A stretch of 64,000 nt of DNA from Nocardia gamkensis NBRC 108242 (lineage in GTDB: Bacteria; Actinomycetota; Actinomycetes; Mycobacteriales; Mycobacteriaceae), in contig NZ_BDBM01000020.1 of the NCBI RefSeq assembly GCF_001612985.1, forward strand, positions 1-64,000, read 5' to 3'. The notes beneath the pieces are model-generated. The model made no database searches. It was not told where the DNA came from and saw nothing but the letters and a program-made list of their open reading frames with translations. The translations under genes were made by a program, and so were the position numbers. Positions within the stretch are counted from its first letter, which is position 1, and each line of letters begins with the position of its first letter. This document shows, in pieces, positions 17,189 through 24,795 of the stretch.

Positions 17189-17229
17189 ATGGCCCATGGC
17201 CGCGAGGGCTCCTCGCCGCCATGGGCCAT
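17189..17229 (+). terminator. Terminator of the urea operon
   Basis: A perfect 12-bp stem (17189-17200 with 17218-17229) encloses an inner GCGAG/CTCGC helix. It lies 17 bp after the allophanate hydrolase stop. No long T-run follows. Confidence 0.65.
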
Positions 17230-17254
17230 TGCGCTGCCCACCTGATTAGACATT

Positions 17255-17297
17255 TGTTCTAGACAGTTGTGCCAGTCTGTGTTAGACATATGTCTAA
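17255..17297. promoter_or_regulatory. Operator region of the flavin monooxygenase
   Basis: Two palindrome-related sites lie upstream of the monooxygenase. TGTTCTAGACAG (17255-17266) recurs exactly, in inverse orientation, upstream of the P450. TTAGACATATGTCTAA (17282-17297) is a perfect 16-bp palindrome ending 36 bp before the start codon. Both share the half-site TAGACA. The nearby TetR is the obvious candidate repressor. Confidence 0.7.
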
Positions 17298-17333
17298 GAC
17301 ATTTGGTCAATCCAGTGGGAGTCGAGGAAAGTC

Positions 17334-18563
17334 ATGAACGCCAAATCCGTAAGCCAGCTCCGCGTGCTCGTCGCCGGCGGCGGCATCGGCGGCAATGCCG
17401 TTGCGCTGCAACTGCTCCGGTCCGGCATCCGGGCCACCGTCGTGGAGCGCGCCTCGGCGCCGCGGCCCGGCGGGCAGGCCGTCGACCTGCGCGGGCCCAG
17501 TCGCGAGGTGGCCGCGCGGATGGGCATGATGCCGGGCATCCGCGCGAACCAGCTCGACGAGCGCGGCATGAAGTACGTGGACGCCGCGGGCGGGGAGATC
17601 CTTCGCATGCCCGCCGAACTCTTCGACGGCAAGGGCGGGGTCGCCGAAATCGAGATCACCCGTGGGGATCTCAACCAGGTGCTGCTCGACCTGCTCGCCG
17701 CCGAAGGCGGCGTCGACTACCGGTACGGCGAGTGGATCACCGAGATCCGGCAGGACGACGCGGGCGTCGACGTCACCTTCGCCTCCGGTGCGACCGAGCG
17801 GTTCGACATCGTAATCGGCGCGGACGGGCTGCACTCCGCCACCCGCCGGATGGTCTTCGGCCCCGAGGAACAGTTCGCGACGTACCTGGGCGGATACATG
17901 TCGTTCTTCACGCTGCCGCGCCCGGAAGACCTGGAGCCGCACTGGTTCACGATGCATTCGCTGGTGGGCGCCACCGGGCTGGGCATGCGTCCGGACGCCG
18001 ACCCGGCCACCTGCAAGGCGCTCGTCGTGATCCGCGCGGCCGCCGATCCCGCGCTGCGCCGGGATGTCGCCGCACAGCAGCAGTTCATCCGCGACCGCCT
18101 GGCCGGCGGCGGCTGGGAATCGGCTCGCATCGCGGCGGCCGTGTCCGAGGCGCCGGACTTCTACTTCGACGAGTTGGCCCGGATCGACATGCCGAGCTGG
18201 GTCGAGGGCCGAGTGGTCCTGCTCGGCGACGCGGGCTACTGCGGTTCACCGCTCACCGGCCAGGGAACCGCGATGGCGCTGGTGGGCGCGTACGTCCTCG
18301 CCGGTGAGCTGGCCGCGCACGCCGACAACCCCGACCGGGGCCTGGCCCGCTACCAGGAAGTGCTGCGCCCCTTCGTGAAGACGGCCCAGCAGTTGCAGCC
18401 GGGCGGCCTGAACGCTATGACGCCCAAGTCTCGCTTCGGCATCCGCGCGGGCCACGCCCTCAGCAAGCTGATGATGTCGAAGGCGATGCGCCCGGTGATG
18501 ATGCGGATGTTGAGCAAGACCGAGAGCTACGACCTGCCCGACTACTCGGCCGCGACGGTCTGA
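17334..18563 (+). CDS. FAD-dependent aromatic/polyketide-type monooxygenase
   Basis: Class A flavoprotein monooxygenase of 409 residues, in the PHBH/TetX-like group. The Rossmann motif GGGIGG is at 15-20. The GD motif LLGDAGYCGSPLTGQG, near 296-311, contacts FAD ribityl and closes over the active site. It would insert one oxygen atom into a substrate using NAD(P)H. GAGGAAAG lies just before the ATG. Two operator palindromes precede it, and a TetR and a P450 follow on the other strand, suggesting a small inducible oxidation or detoxification unit. TetX-like drug inactivation is possible but cannot be concluded from sequence alone. Confidence 0.88.
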   Translation: MNAKSVSQLRVLVAGGGIGGNAVALQLLRSGIRATVVERASAPRPGGQAVDLRGPSREVAARMGMMPGIRANQLDERGMKYVDAAGGEILRMPAELFDGKGGVAEIEITRGDLNQVLLDLLAAEGGVDYRYGEWITEIRQDDAGVDVTFASGATERFDIVIGADGLHSATRRMVFGPEEQFATYLGGYMSFFTLPRPEDLEPHWFTMHSLVGATGLGMRPDADPATCKALVVIRAAADPALRRDVAAQQQFIRDRLAGGGWESARIAAAVSEAPDFYFDELARIDMPSWVEGRVVLLGDAGYCGSPLTGQGTAMALVGAYVLAGELAAHADNPDRGLARYQEVLRPFVKTAQQLQPGGLNAMTPKSRFGIRAGHALSKLMMSKAMRPVMMRMLSKTESYDLPDYSAATV

Positions 18564-18588
18564 GCCCACGCGCGGCGGGCTCGCGCTT

Positions 18589-18616
18589 CGACCGGAGTCC
18601 CGCGCGGCTCCGGTCG
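18589..18616. terminator. Bidirectional terminator between monooxygenase and tetR
   Basis: A nine-bp stem (18589-18597 with 18608-18616) with a ten-base loop lies in the convergent gap of the two genes. There is no T-run, so this is probable rather than certain. Confidence 0.5.
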
Positions 18617-18629
18617 ACGACGTGCCGGA

Positions 18630-19220
18630 TCAGGCGATCACCGTCCGGTCGTCGAGCAGGAACGGCAGCACGAAGTCGCGCAGCATCGCCCGTTCCTCGT
18701 CTTCCCCCGCACCGGGCAGCGACAGCAACGACACCATCGCACGCACCACCCACCGACCGACGCGCTCGGCGGCGACGGCGGGCAGCCCGGGGCGGAATCC
18801 GGCGACGAAGTCCGTGGCCAGCGCGTCCACCACGCCCGCCGAATTCGCCAGCTGGGCAACGATGCCCGCGTTGGACGGTTCGAACCAGACCGCCAGATGC
18901 GGCGTTTTCCGTACCTCGGCGAGCAGCGCGGTCAACGTGTCGAGCAACTGCTCCCCCGGCTCCGCGCCCGCGGGCGCCGCGCGGTCGCGCCAGACTCGCT
19001 CGATCAACTGCCGCGCCTCCCGCCCCGCGAAGGCCACATACAGCGCCTGCCGATTCTCGAAGTAGCGATACAGCGTCGCCCTGGAACAGCCTGCGGCGTC
19101 CGCGACTTCGGCCATGCCGACCCCGCTGACGCCCTTGTCGATGAACAGCGCGCGCACCGCGTCGAGAATGCGCTCACCGGCCAGCTCGGTGCGGCCGTCG
19201 GCCAGCCAATCGCCACTCAT
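18630..19220 (-). CDS. TetR-family regulator of the monooxygenase/P450 group
   Basis: TetR repressor of 196 residues. The N-terminal helix-turn-helix (about 14-60) contains VGMAEVADAAGCSRATLYRYFENRQALY, here split as AEVADAAGCSRATLYRYF in the recognition part. The variable C-terminal ligand domain covers 70-196. AGGAGAGG precedes the ATG. It lies 146 bp downstream of the P450 in the same orientation and converges with the monooxygenase. It probably binds the TAGACA half-site palindromes upstream of both oxidation genes. No such palindrome is seen directly in front of tetR, which may be transcribed from the P450 promoter. Confidence 0.87.
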   Translation of the reverse strand: MSGDWLADGRTELAGERILDAVRALFIDKGVSGVGMAEVADAAGCSRATLYRYFENRQALYVAFAGREARQLIERVWRDRAAPAGAEPGEQLLDTLTALLAEVRKTPHLAVWFEPSNAGIVAQLANSAGVVDALATDFVAGFRPGLPAVAAERVGRWVVRAMVSLLSLPGAGEDEERAMLRDFVLPFLLDDRTVIA

Positions 19221-19366
19221 GCCGTGTCCTCTCCTACTTCACCGCACCGCGGCGCCACTCCGACAGCGGTACCGACCGCCGCGCCGAGTTCTCCGGCCCG
19301 CCGACGCCGGGTTCACCCGCTGCGGCGCGGGCGACGCGCGCGGTCCGGGTCGCGCCACCTCGCCGC

Positions 19367-20593
19367 TCAGGCCCTGCACCGGAACGGCACAGTAGTCGGC
19401 CTGCGAACGTACGGACCGCTCGCGTACTCGACCGCGTCGATGTCGACCACGTACTCGGGGAACCGATCGAGCAGCTCCTCGAGCGCGACCCTGGCCTGCA
19501 TCCGCGCCGCCGCCGCACCGAGACAGTGGTGCGGCCCGTGCCCGAAGGTGAGGATGCGCTGCGGGTTCCGGTCGATGTCCAGTTCGGCGGCGTCCGCGCC
19601 GAACGCCCGCTCGTCGCGGTTGGCGGACCCGAACACCAGCAGCACTTTCCGCCCCGCTCGCACCGTCTTCCCGGCCAGTTCGACATCGCGCGTCGCGGTT
19701 CGCGCCAACCCTTGCACCGGCGAGGTGAGCCGGGCGAACTCCTCGATCGCGACGCGAATCCGGTCCGGCTCCGCGGCGAGCGCGGCGCGCTGGTCCGGGT
19801 GCTGTTGCAGCAGTTGCACGGCGCCGCCGAGCAGGCCCGTGGTGGTGTCGTTGCCGCCCGCGACCATGGTCCAGGCGTAGGCGAGGATTTGGATCAGCCC
19901 GCGCACGTCCGTGTCGTCGGCCGCCATTCCCGCCTGGACCAGCAGTGACACCGTGTCGTCGCCGGGATCGGAGCGCCTGCGTTCGATCAGCCCGGCGAAG
20001 TAACCCATCATCTCCGCCGACGCCGCCTGCGCCTTGGTGTTCGTCCGGTCGATGCTGCCCGCGACGACGGCGTCGGTCCACCCGTCGAACTTCGCCCGGT
20101 CCTGTTCGGGCACCCCGAGGTAGTACGCCACCACCATGCTCGGCAGCGGCTTGAACAGCTGCTCGACGATGTCACCGCCGCCCTGTGCCCCGAGGTGGTC
20201 GAGCCGGTCGCGCACGAACCGGCGGACCACCGGCTCGACTTCCTCGACCTGACGCGGGATGAACCCGCGAGCGACCAGTTTGCGGAAGTCGGTGTGCTGC
20301 GGCGGGTCCTGCATCACCAGCGGCGGGTTGTCGGTCAGGCCGAGTTCGTCGAGTTCGCCGTATTCCACCGTCAGCCCGTCGCGAGAGGAATACGTTTCGC
20401 TGTCGCGTGCCGCCGCGTACACGTGCTCGTGCCGGGTGAGCACCCAGTAGTCGTTCTCCGGGCGCGCCGCGGGCACGACGTGCTGCACCGGATCGTGCTC
20501 ACGCAGCGCCCCGTACATCTCCCAAGGCGATGCCCAAGTGGCGCCGGAACGGAGTTCGAACACTGGAGCCGACCGATACGCAACGTTCACCAT
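19367..20593 (-). CDS. Cytochrome P450
   Basis: Soluble bacterial P450 of 408 residues. The I-helix oxygen-binding motif is AGGNDTTTG at 245-253, the K-helix carries EEFAR (ExxR), and the heme loop FGHGPHHCLG is at 350-359 with ligand Cys357. It needs separate ferredoxin and reductase partners, neither of which is in the window. The ATG at 20593 leaves the operator at 20622-20633 just upstream. A longer frame upstream would run through that operator and lacks a good ribosome-binding site; the chosen start also lacks one, so the transcript may be leaderless. The substrate is unknown. Confidence 0.9.
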   Translation of the reverse strand: MVNVAYRSAPVFELRSGATWASPWEMYGALREHDPVQHVVPAARPENDYWVLTRHEHVYAAARDSETYSSRDGLTVEYGELDELGLTDNPPLVMQDPPQHTDFRKLVARGFIPRQVEEVEPVVRRFVRDRLDHLGAQGGGDIVEQLFKPLPSMVVAYYLGVPEQDRAKFDGWTDAVVAGSIDRTNTKAQAASAEMMGYFAGLIERRRSDPGDDTVSLLVQAGMAADDTDVRGLIQILAYAWTMVAGGNDTTTGLLGGAVQLLQQHPDQRAALAAEPDRIRVAIEEFARLTSPVQGLARTATRDVELAGKTVRAGRKVLLVFGSANRDERAFGADAAELDIDRNPQRILTFGHGPHHCLGAAAARMQARVALEELLDRFPEYVVDIDAVEYASGPYVRRPTTVPFRCRA

Positions 20594-21088
20594 GTATCGA
20601 CCGTAAGACAGAACTAAGGATCTGTCTAGAACAGGTTCCAGAAGGCGGGCTGTCCGCCCTCGCGACCAGCCCAGCCGCACCTTTCCGCTGCGGACCCGGT
20701 GCCGCCACCCACCGGTTACCTTCGGCAGCGGCAACCACCGTGTCGTTGCCGGTCAGCTCCAGGAAGAGCCGGTGCGAGCGTCCGCTCCGCATCCGCGTCC
20801 ACCGGGCCGGCCACCCCTCGTAGACCGGCCCGGCGGACACCACCCCCGAGGTCCGGCCTGTCACCCCTCGAGACAGGTCGTTCCCCGGTTCGCACCTTCG
20901 GTGCTGGGCTTGTTCCTCCCGCGAGACAAACAATGCAGGCCGGCGCTTGGCACGCACTTAAGAAGACCTTGCAAGATCGAAACCGCAGGTGAGCGCACCT
21001 TTACCAAGCGGTGCCCGGCAAGCTCCTACCGCGCGGGGCCGGATCGCGGGATGATGGTGACGAGTGCGCCGAACGATTGGGAGCGACG
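20594..21088. other. Intergenic stretch upstream of the P450
   Basis: This roughly 495-bp stretch holds the P450 operator near 20606-20633. A small imperfect hairpin (20857-20862 with 20872-20877) lies further out. I see no frame with coding support apart from the miniprotein at its right end. Confidence 0.5.
20606..20633. promoter_or_regulatory. Operator region of the P450
   Basis: CTGTCTAGAACA (20622-20633) is the exact reverse complement of the 12-mer in front of the flavin monooxygenase. AGACAGA (20606-20612) and TCTGTCT (20621-20627) form a second overlapping inverted repeat. The site lies about 30 bp upstream of the P450 start codon. Confidence 0.7.
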
Positions 21089-21148
21089 ATGGAAACCGTG
21101 GTGGTCTGGATTCTGGCCAGCCTGCTGTACTGGTGGGGCCTGCTGTAG
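21089..21148 (+). CDS. Putative 19-residue hydrophobic miniprotein
   Basis: A short frame encodes a 19-residue peptide that is almost entirely Val, Leu, Ile and Trp after Met-Glu-Thr, ending WWGLL, enough for one membrane helix. GGGAG (21079-21083) lies five bases before the ATG. Small membrane proteins of this size occur widely but are usually unannotated. Against it: the frame is short, and no conserved neighbour implies a role. It points toward the 3' end of the convergent beta-lactamase gene. Confidence 0.35.
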   Translation: METVVVWILASLLYWWGLL

Positions 21149-21274
21149 GTGTACGAACCTGGCCGCCCGAACCCGGCCAGGTCCACTACAGTCCCCGCGA
21201 AAGTCCGGCGCACCGCGGCGACGGAAGCGCGCAGCCTGCGATGCCGATCGGTTCGATGGGGCGGGCGCCGTGGG

Positions 21275-22189
21275 TCACCGCAGACGTTCTACGGCTACCT
21301 TCGTCACTTCCACCAGCAAGTCGCTGTTCGCCTCGGCGTCCGCGTCGGACTTGCGGCTCATGATCGCGATCACGATCGGCGCCCGGCCACCCTCGGGCCA
21401 GACGATCGCGACGTCGTTGGCCGAGCCGTAGGAGCCGGTGCCGGTCTTGTCGCCGGTCACCCAGTTCGCGGGCAACCCCGCGCGGATGCGTTCGCCGCCG
21501 GTGGTGTTCGCCTTCAGCCAGGCCACCAGCTGATCGCGTTCGGGCGCGCCGAGCGCGTCGCCCAGCGCCGAAGCGCGGTAGTCCGCCGCCAGCGCGGCGG
21601 GCGTGGTGGTGTCCCGCTCGTCACCGGGGATCGCGGTGTTGAGTTCCGTTTCCCAGCGGTCGAGCCTGCTCGCCGGATCGCCGAGCGTGCGAAGGAATGC
21701 CGTGAGCCCCTCAGGCCCGCCGATCTCGCGCAGCAACAGGTTGCCCGCGGTGTTGTCGCTCCGGGTGATCGCGGCCTCGGCCACTCGCGCCAGGGTCATC
21801 CCGTCGACCACTCCCGCACTGGTCACCGGCGAGTGCTCGACCAGATCCGCTTCGTCGAACCGGATCACTCGATCGAAATATCCCGTGTCGAGCGGATGCG
21901 ATCGCAGCAGGGCGGCCGCCGCGAGCGCCTTGAAGGTGGACAGGAACGGGAAACGCTCGTCGGCGCGGTGGGTCACCGTCCTGCCGGTGCCGGTGTCCAC
22001 CGCGAACAGCCCGATCTGCGCGCCGTAGCGAGCCTCCAGGTCCGCCACGCTCGTGCTCGCGGCGGGACTTACTTGGACGCTGGATGTGATCGAACCCGGC
22101 TGCGCCGCATCCGTGCCCGTGCCGCAACCGGCCAGCAGAGCCAATGCGGCGGCGAGCGCCACCCGGTGGTCGCGTGTCAGCCGAGACAT
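21275..22189 (-). CDS. Class A beta-lactamase lipoprotein
   Basis: Serine beta-lactamase of 304 residues, hydrolysing penams and probably cephems outside the membrane. The lipobox LLAGC puts the lipidated cysteine at 22. Catalytic motifs are complete: STFK with Ser84, SDN at 144-146, ETELN (E180, the Ambler Glu166 equivalent) and KTGTG from 248. Related chromosomal enzymes are known from Nocardia (for example FAR-1 and AST-1). The start chosen is the ATG giving MSRLTRDHR before the signal segment; an ATG eight codons upstream is possible. No adjacent regulator of the AmpR or BlaI type is seen. Confidence 0.93.
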   Translation of the reverse strand: MSRLTRDHRVALAAALALLAGCGTGTDAAQPGSITSSVQVSPAASTSVADLEARYGAQIGLFAVDTGTGRTVTHRADERFPFLSTFKALAAAALLRSHPLDTGYFDRVIRFDEADLVEHSPVTSAGVVDGMTLARVAEAAITRSDNTAGNLLLREIGGPEGLTAFLRTLGDPASRLDRWETELNTAIPGDERDTTTPAALAADYRASALGDALGAPERDQLVAWLKANTTGGERIRAGLPANWVTGDKTGTGSYGSANDVAIVWPEGGRAPIVIAIMSRKSDADAEANSDLLVEVTKVAVERLR

Positions 22190-22244
22190 GCCATCACTCT
22201 GGCACCCGGGCACCTACCGGGCAAACAGGATCGGCCGGACACGC

Positions 22245-22283
22245 CGAAGGCAGGCGCGCGCCGATGACGCACACCTGCCTTCG
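22245..22283 (-). terminator. Possible terminator of the catalase operon
   Basis: A ten-bp perfect stem (22245-22254 with 22274-22283) lies just after the catalase stop in the reading direction. The loop is long (19 bases) and GC-rich, and there is no T-run. Confidence 0.35.
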
Positions 22284-22293
22284 ATGCGGGCGC

Positions 22294-23766
22294 TCAGCCC
22301 TGCGAGCTGTCGTCGAGCCCGGCGCGCACGCCCTCCTCGACCCGCTTGCCGAGGTCGGCGTCCACGTTCTTCCAGTACTCGAAAACCCGGCCGAGCACCG
22401 GTTCCCGCACACCGCCGAGCACGTGGCCGACGATGTTGCGCACCAGCCGCTCGCGTTGCGCGTCGTCGAGCACCTCGCGGACCAGGGTGCCCGCCTGGGT
22501 GAAGTCACCGTCCTCGGCGTGCCGCAGGTAGCCTGCCCGCACGATGGCCGGGTCGAAGTCCCAGATTCCGCCGTCGGGCGCCCGCTCGGGGGCGGCGTGC
22601 GGCCCACCGAACGAATTCGGCGCGTACACCGGCACATTCGGCTCGTTGTAGTGGTACCGCATGGCGCCCTCCTTGGAGTAGGAGTTCACCTCCGCCGCCC
22701 TGGCCTGGTTCGGCGGCAACTGCGCGTAGTTGGTGCCGATGCGGTAGCGGTGCGCGTCCGCGTAGGCGAAGACGCGGCCGAGCAGCATCTTGTCCGGCGA
22801 GAAGCCGATGCCGGGAACCACATTCGACGGCTCGAACGCGGCCTGCTCGATATCGACGAAGTAGTTGCGCGGGTTGCGGTTCAGCGTCCACTTGCCGACT
22901 TCGAGCAAGGGGTAGTCCTTGTGCGACCACACCTTGGTCAGGTCGAACGGGTTGAACCGGTAGCCTTCCGCCTCCGCGACCGGCATGACCTGTACGTACA
23001 CCGTCCAGCTCGGGAAGTCGCCGCGCTCGATCGCCTCCCACAGGTCCTTGCGGTGGTAATCGGCGTCCTCGCCCGCGATCCGGTCGGCGTCGGCCTGGGT
23101 CAGGTATTCGATGCCCTGGTCGGTCTTGAAGTGGTACTTGACCCAAAAGCGCTCGCCCGCGGCGTTGATCCACTGATAAGTGTGCGATCCGTAACCGTTC
23201 ATGTGCCGGTAGGTCTTCGGGATGCCGCGATCGCCCATCAGCCAGGTCACCTGATGCGCGCTCTCCGGGCGAAGGGTCCAGAAATCCCACTGCATGTTGT
23301 GATCGCGAAGACCGTTGCCGGGCAGGCGCTTCTGCGACCGGATGAAGTCGGGGAACTTGATCGGGTCCTTGATGAAGAAGACGGGCGTGTTGTTGCCGAC
23401 GAGGTCGTAGTTGCCGTCCTCGGTGTAGAACTTCACCGCGAATCCGCGCGGGTCACGCCAGGTGTCCGGGCTGCCCTGCTCACCGGCCACGGTGGAGAAC
23501 CGCGCCAGCGACTCCGTGCGCGCGCCGGGCTGGAACAGTTTCGCCTTGGTGTACCTGCTGACGTCGTTGGTCACGACCAGTTCGCCGTAAGCGCCCGCGC
23601 CTTTGGCGTGCACGATGCGTTCCGGCACCCGTTCCCGGTTGAACTGGGCGAGCTTCTCGATGAGGTAGTGGTCGTGCAGCAGGATCGGGCCTTGTGCGCC
23701 CGCGGTGAGCGATTCGTCGTCGCTCTCTACCGGGATACCGGTGTTCGTGGTGGTCGGCTCGGTCAT
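22294..23766 (-). CDS. Monofunctional heme catalase (small-subunit type)
   Basis: Catalase of 490 residues, degrading hydrogen peroxide. The distal catalytic residues are His53 (VHAKGAGAYGE) and Asn126 (VGNNTPVFF). The proximal heme ligand is Tyr335 in RVFAYADAHRYR. Length fits the small-subunit clade. GAGGAG precedes the ATG. It lies 63 bp downstream of a furA-like gene, so catalase and its regulator form one operon. In mycobacteria furA precedes katG; here a monofunctional catalase takes that place. Confidence 0.95.
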   Translation of the reverse strand: MTEPTTTNTGIPVESDDESLTAGAQGPILLHDHYLIEKLAQFNRERVPERIVHAKGAGAYGELVVTNDVSRYTKAKLFQPGARTESLARFSTVAGEQGSPDTWRDPRGFAVKFYTEDGNYDLVGNNTPVFFIKDPIKFPDFIRSQKRLPGNGLRDHNMQWDFWTLRPESAHQVTWLMGDRGIPKTYRHMNGYGSHTYQWINAAGERFWVKYHFKTDQGIEYLTQADADRIAGEDADYHRKDLWEAIERGDFPSWTVYVQVMPVAEAEGYRFNPFDLTKVWSHKDYPLLEVGKWTLNRNPRNYFVDIEQAAFEPSNVVPGIGFSPDKMLLGRVFAYADAHRYRIGTNYAQLPPNQARAAEVNSYSKEGAMRYHYNEPNVPVYAPNSFGGPHAAPERAPDGGIWDFDPAIVRAGYLRHAEDGDFTQAGTLVREVLDDAQRERLVRNIVGHVLGGVREPVLGRVFEYWKNVDADLGKRVEEGVRAGLDDSSQG

Positions 23767-23829
23767 CGGACTCCTCGGCTGGTGAACATCGTCCCGGGAG
23801 TGCTACCCGGGGTGGCAGGGTGCGGACCG

Positions 23830-24255
23830 CTACTCGGAACGGCAGGTCGGGCACAGCCCCCAGAAGACGACCTCGGCTTCATCGACCACGAATCCGTGAG
23901 CGTCCGAAGGGTCCAGACATGGGGCTTCGCCCACGGCGCAGTCGACATCCGCGACCGCACCGCAGCTTCGGCACACCAGATGGTGGTGGTTGTCACCGAT
24001 CCGGGTCTCGTATCGCGCGGACGAGCCCGCGGGCTCGATCCGCCGCAGGATCCCGGCGCGCACGCAAGCGCGCAAGACGTCGTAGACAGCCTGCGTGGAC
24101 ACCGAGCCCAGCGCGTCCCGGACGGTGGCGGCCACCGTGTCGGCATCCGAATGCGGCCGCGCGGCAACCGCGTCCAGCACCGCGATCCGCGGGGCGGTGA
24201 CCCGCAAACCCGCTGCTCGCAGCCACTCGCGTGGATCGGCGCCGTTGGTGTGCAT
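23830..24255 (-). CDS. Fur-family repressor (FurA-like)
   Basis: Fur-family metalloregulator of 141 residues. The winged helix covers about 12-75. The regulatory metal region is DNHHHLVCRSCG (His90-92). Two CxxC pairs, Cys95/Cys98 and Cys135/Cys138, form a structural zinc site. FurA proteins repress themselves and the following catalase and are relieved by peroxide oxidation. Two copies of the FurA box lie directly upstream, which supports autoregulation. The gene heads the operon with the catalase. Confidence 0.92.
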   Translation of the reverse strand: MHTNGADPREWLRAAGLRVTAPRIAVLDAVAARPHSDADTVAATVRDALGSVSTQAVYDVLRACVRAGILRRIEPAGSSARYETRIGDNHHHLVCRSCGAVADVDCAVGEAPCLDPSDAHGFVVDEAEVVFWGLCPTCRSE

Positions 24256-24271
24256 GCTTCGATTCTTGCCA

Positions 24272-24317
24272 TTTTCTGGAATAAGTCAAGAAAACAATCT
24301 GGAATCATTCAAGAAAA
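24272..24317 (-). promoter_or_regulatory. Two tandem FurA boxes
   Basis: Read on the minus strand, the upstream region contains TTCTTGAATGATTCCAGAT and then TTCTTGACTTATTCCAGAAA. Both match the mycobacterial FurA box core TTGACTnATTCCAGAAA closely. Their spacing is about 25 bp. The proximal copy ends about 17 bp before the furA start. Confidence 0.8.
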
Positions 24318-24450
24318 GTTTCGGCCCGAAGACCGCGTCTACCGGCCGCGACTCGCCGAGCACGACCGCGAACACGACCGCCCCGAAGTGGCCGACGTCA
24401 CAAATCTGCCTCGGAATAGCTTGCGGGAGCCGGTGGTTGAACCCCCTGTC

Positions 24451-24617
24451 GGCGTCCGGACAGCCCCGGGCCGCACCCTTCGTCGCTTCGAGCGACCACC
24501 CGCCGAGAGGCGCTTGTGGGACGTCGACACCCACCGCCGGCGTCCGGACAGCCCCGGGCCGCACCCCTTTGTCGCTACGAGCGACCACCCGCCGAGAGGC
24601 GCTTGTGGGACGTCGAC
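24451..24617. repeat. Tandem 78-79-bp repeat with a conserved hairpin
   Basis: Two nearly identical copies (24451-24528 and 24539-24617) are separated by ten bases. Each contains the hairpin GTCGCT-NCG-AGCGAC (24482-24496 and 24571-24585). Its stem is identical in both copies while the loop differs (TCG versus ACG). One base is inserted in copy two. The remainder of 24256-24795 has the FurA boxes, two further hairpins and no supported gene. Confidence 0.75.
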
Positions 24618-24623
24618 GGTTGT

Positions 24624-24640
24624 GACACCGATATGGTGTC
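24624..24640. promoter_or_regulatory. Small inverted repeat upstream of the permease
   Basis: GACACC-GATAT-GGTGTC is a perfect six-base dyad with a five-base centre. It could be a regulator site for the following permease. No regulator gene is adjacent. Confidence 0.3.
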
Positions 24641-24651
24641 CGAGCTCGCAG

Positions 24652-24682
24652 CGCCGCCGGATTCCTCGCGAATCCGGCGGCG
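24652..24682. terminator. Strong hairpin between the repeat and the permease
   Basis: A perfect 12-bp stem (24652-24663 with 24671-24682) with a seven-base loop is followed by TTGTCATTT. It may terminate a short transcript covering the tandem repeat, or shape the 5' end of the permease mRNA. Confidence 0.5.
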
Positions 24683-24795
24683 TTGTCATTTCCGACCACA
24701 TCGTCGAGTGACACCCGAGCGTGCCACCGACGGAGTTCTTCGCCGAGTCGTGCTCGCTCTGCGGCGGCGGGGGGCGATGCGGGAGGATGCACTTC

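Noticed and set aside
15460..17310. 616-codon minus-strand frame over allophanate hydrolase
   Set aside because: Antisense shadow; no domain signature and repeats of Arg/Gly/Asp from the opposite strand.
21275..22189. Beta-lactamase as part of a resistance island
   Set aside because: No mobile element, other resistance gene or regulator is next to it; chromosomal class A enzymes are normal in Nocardia.
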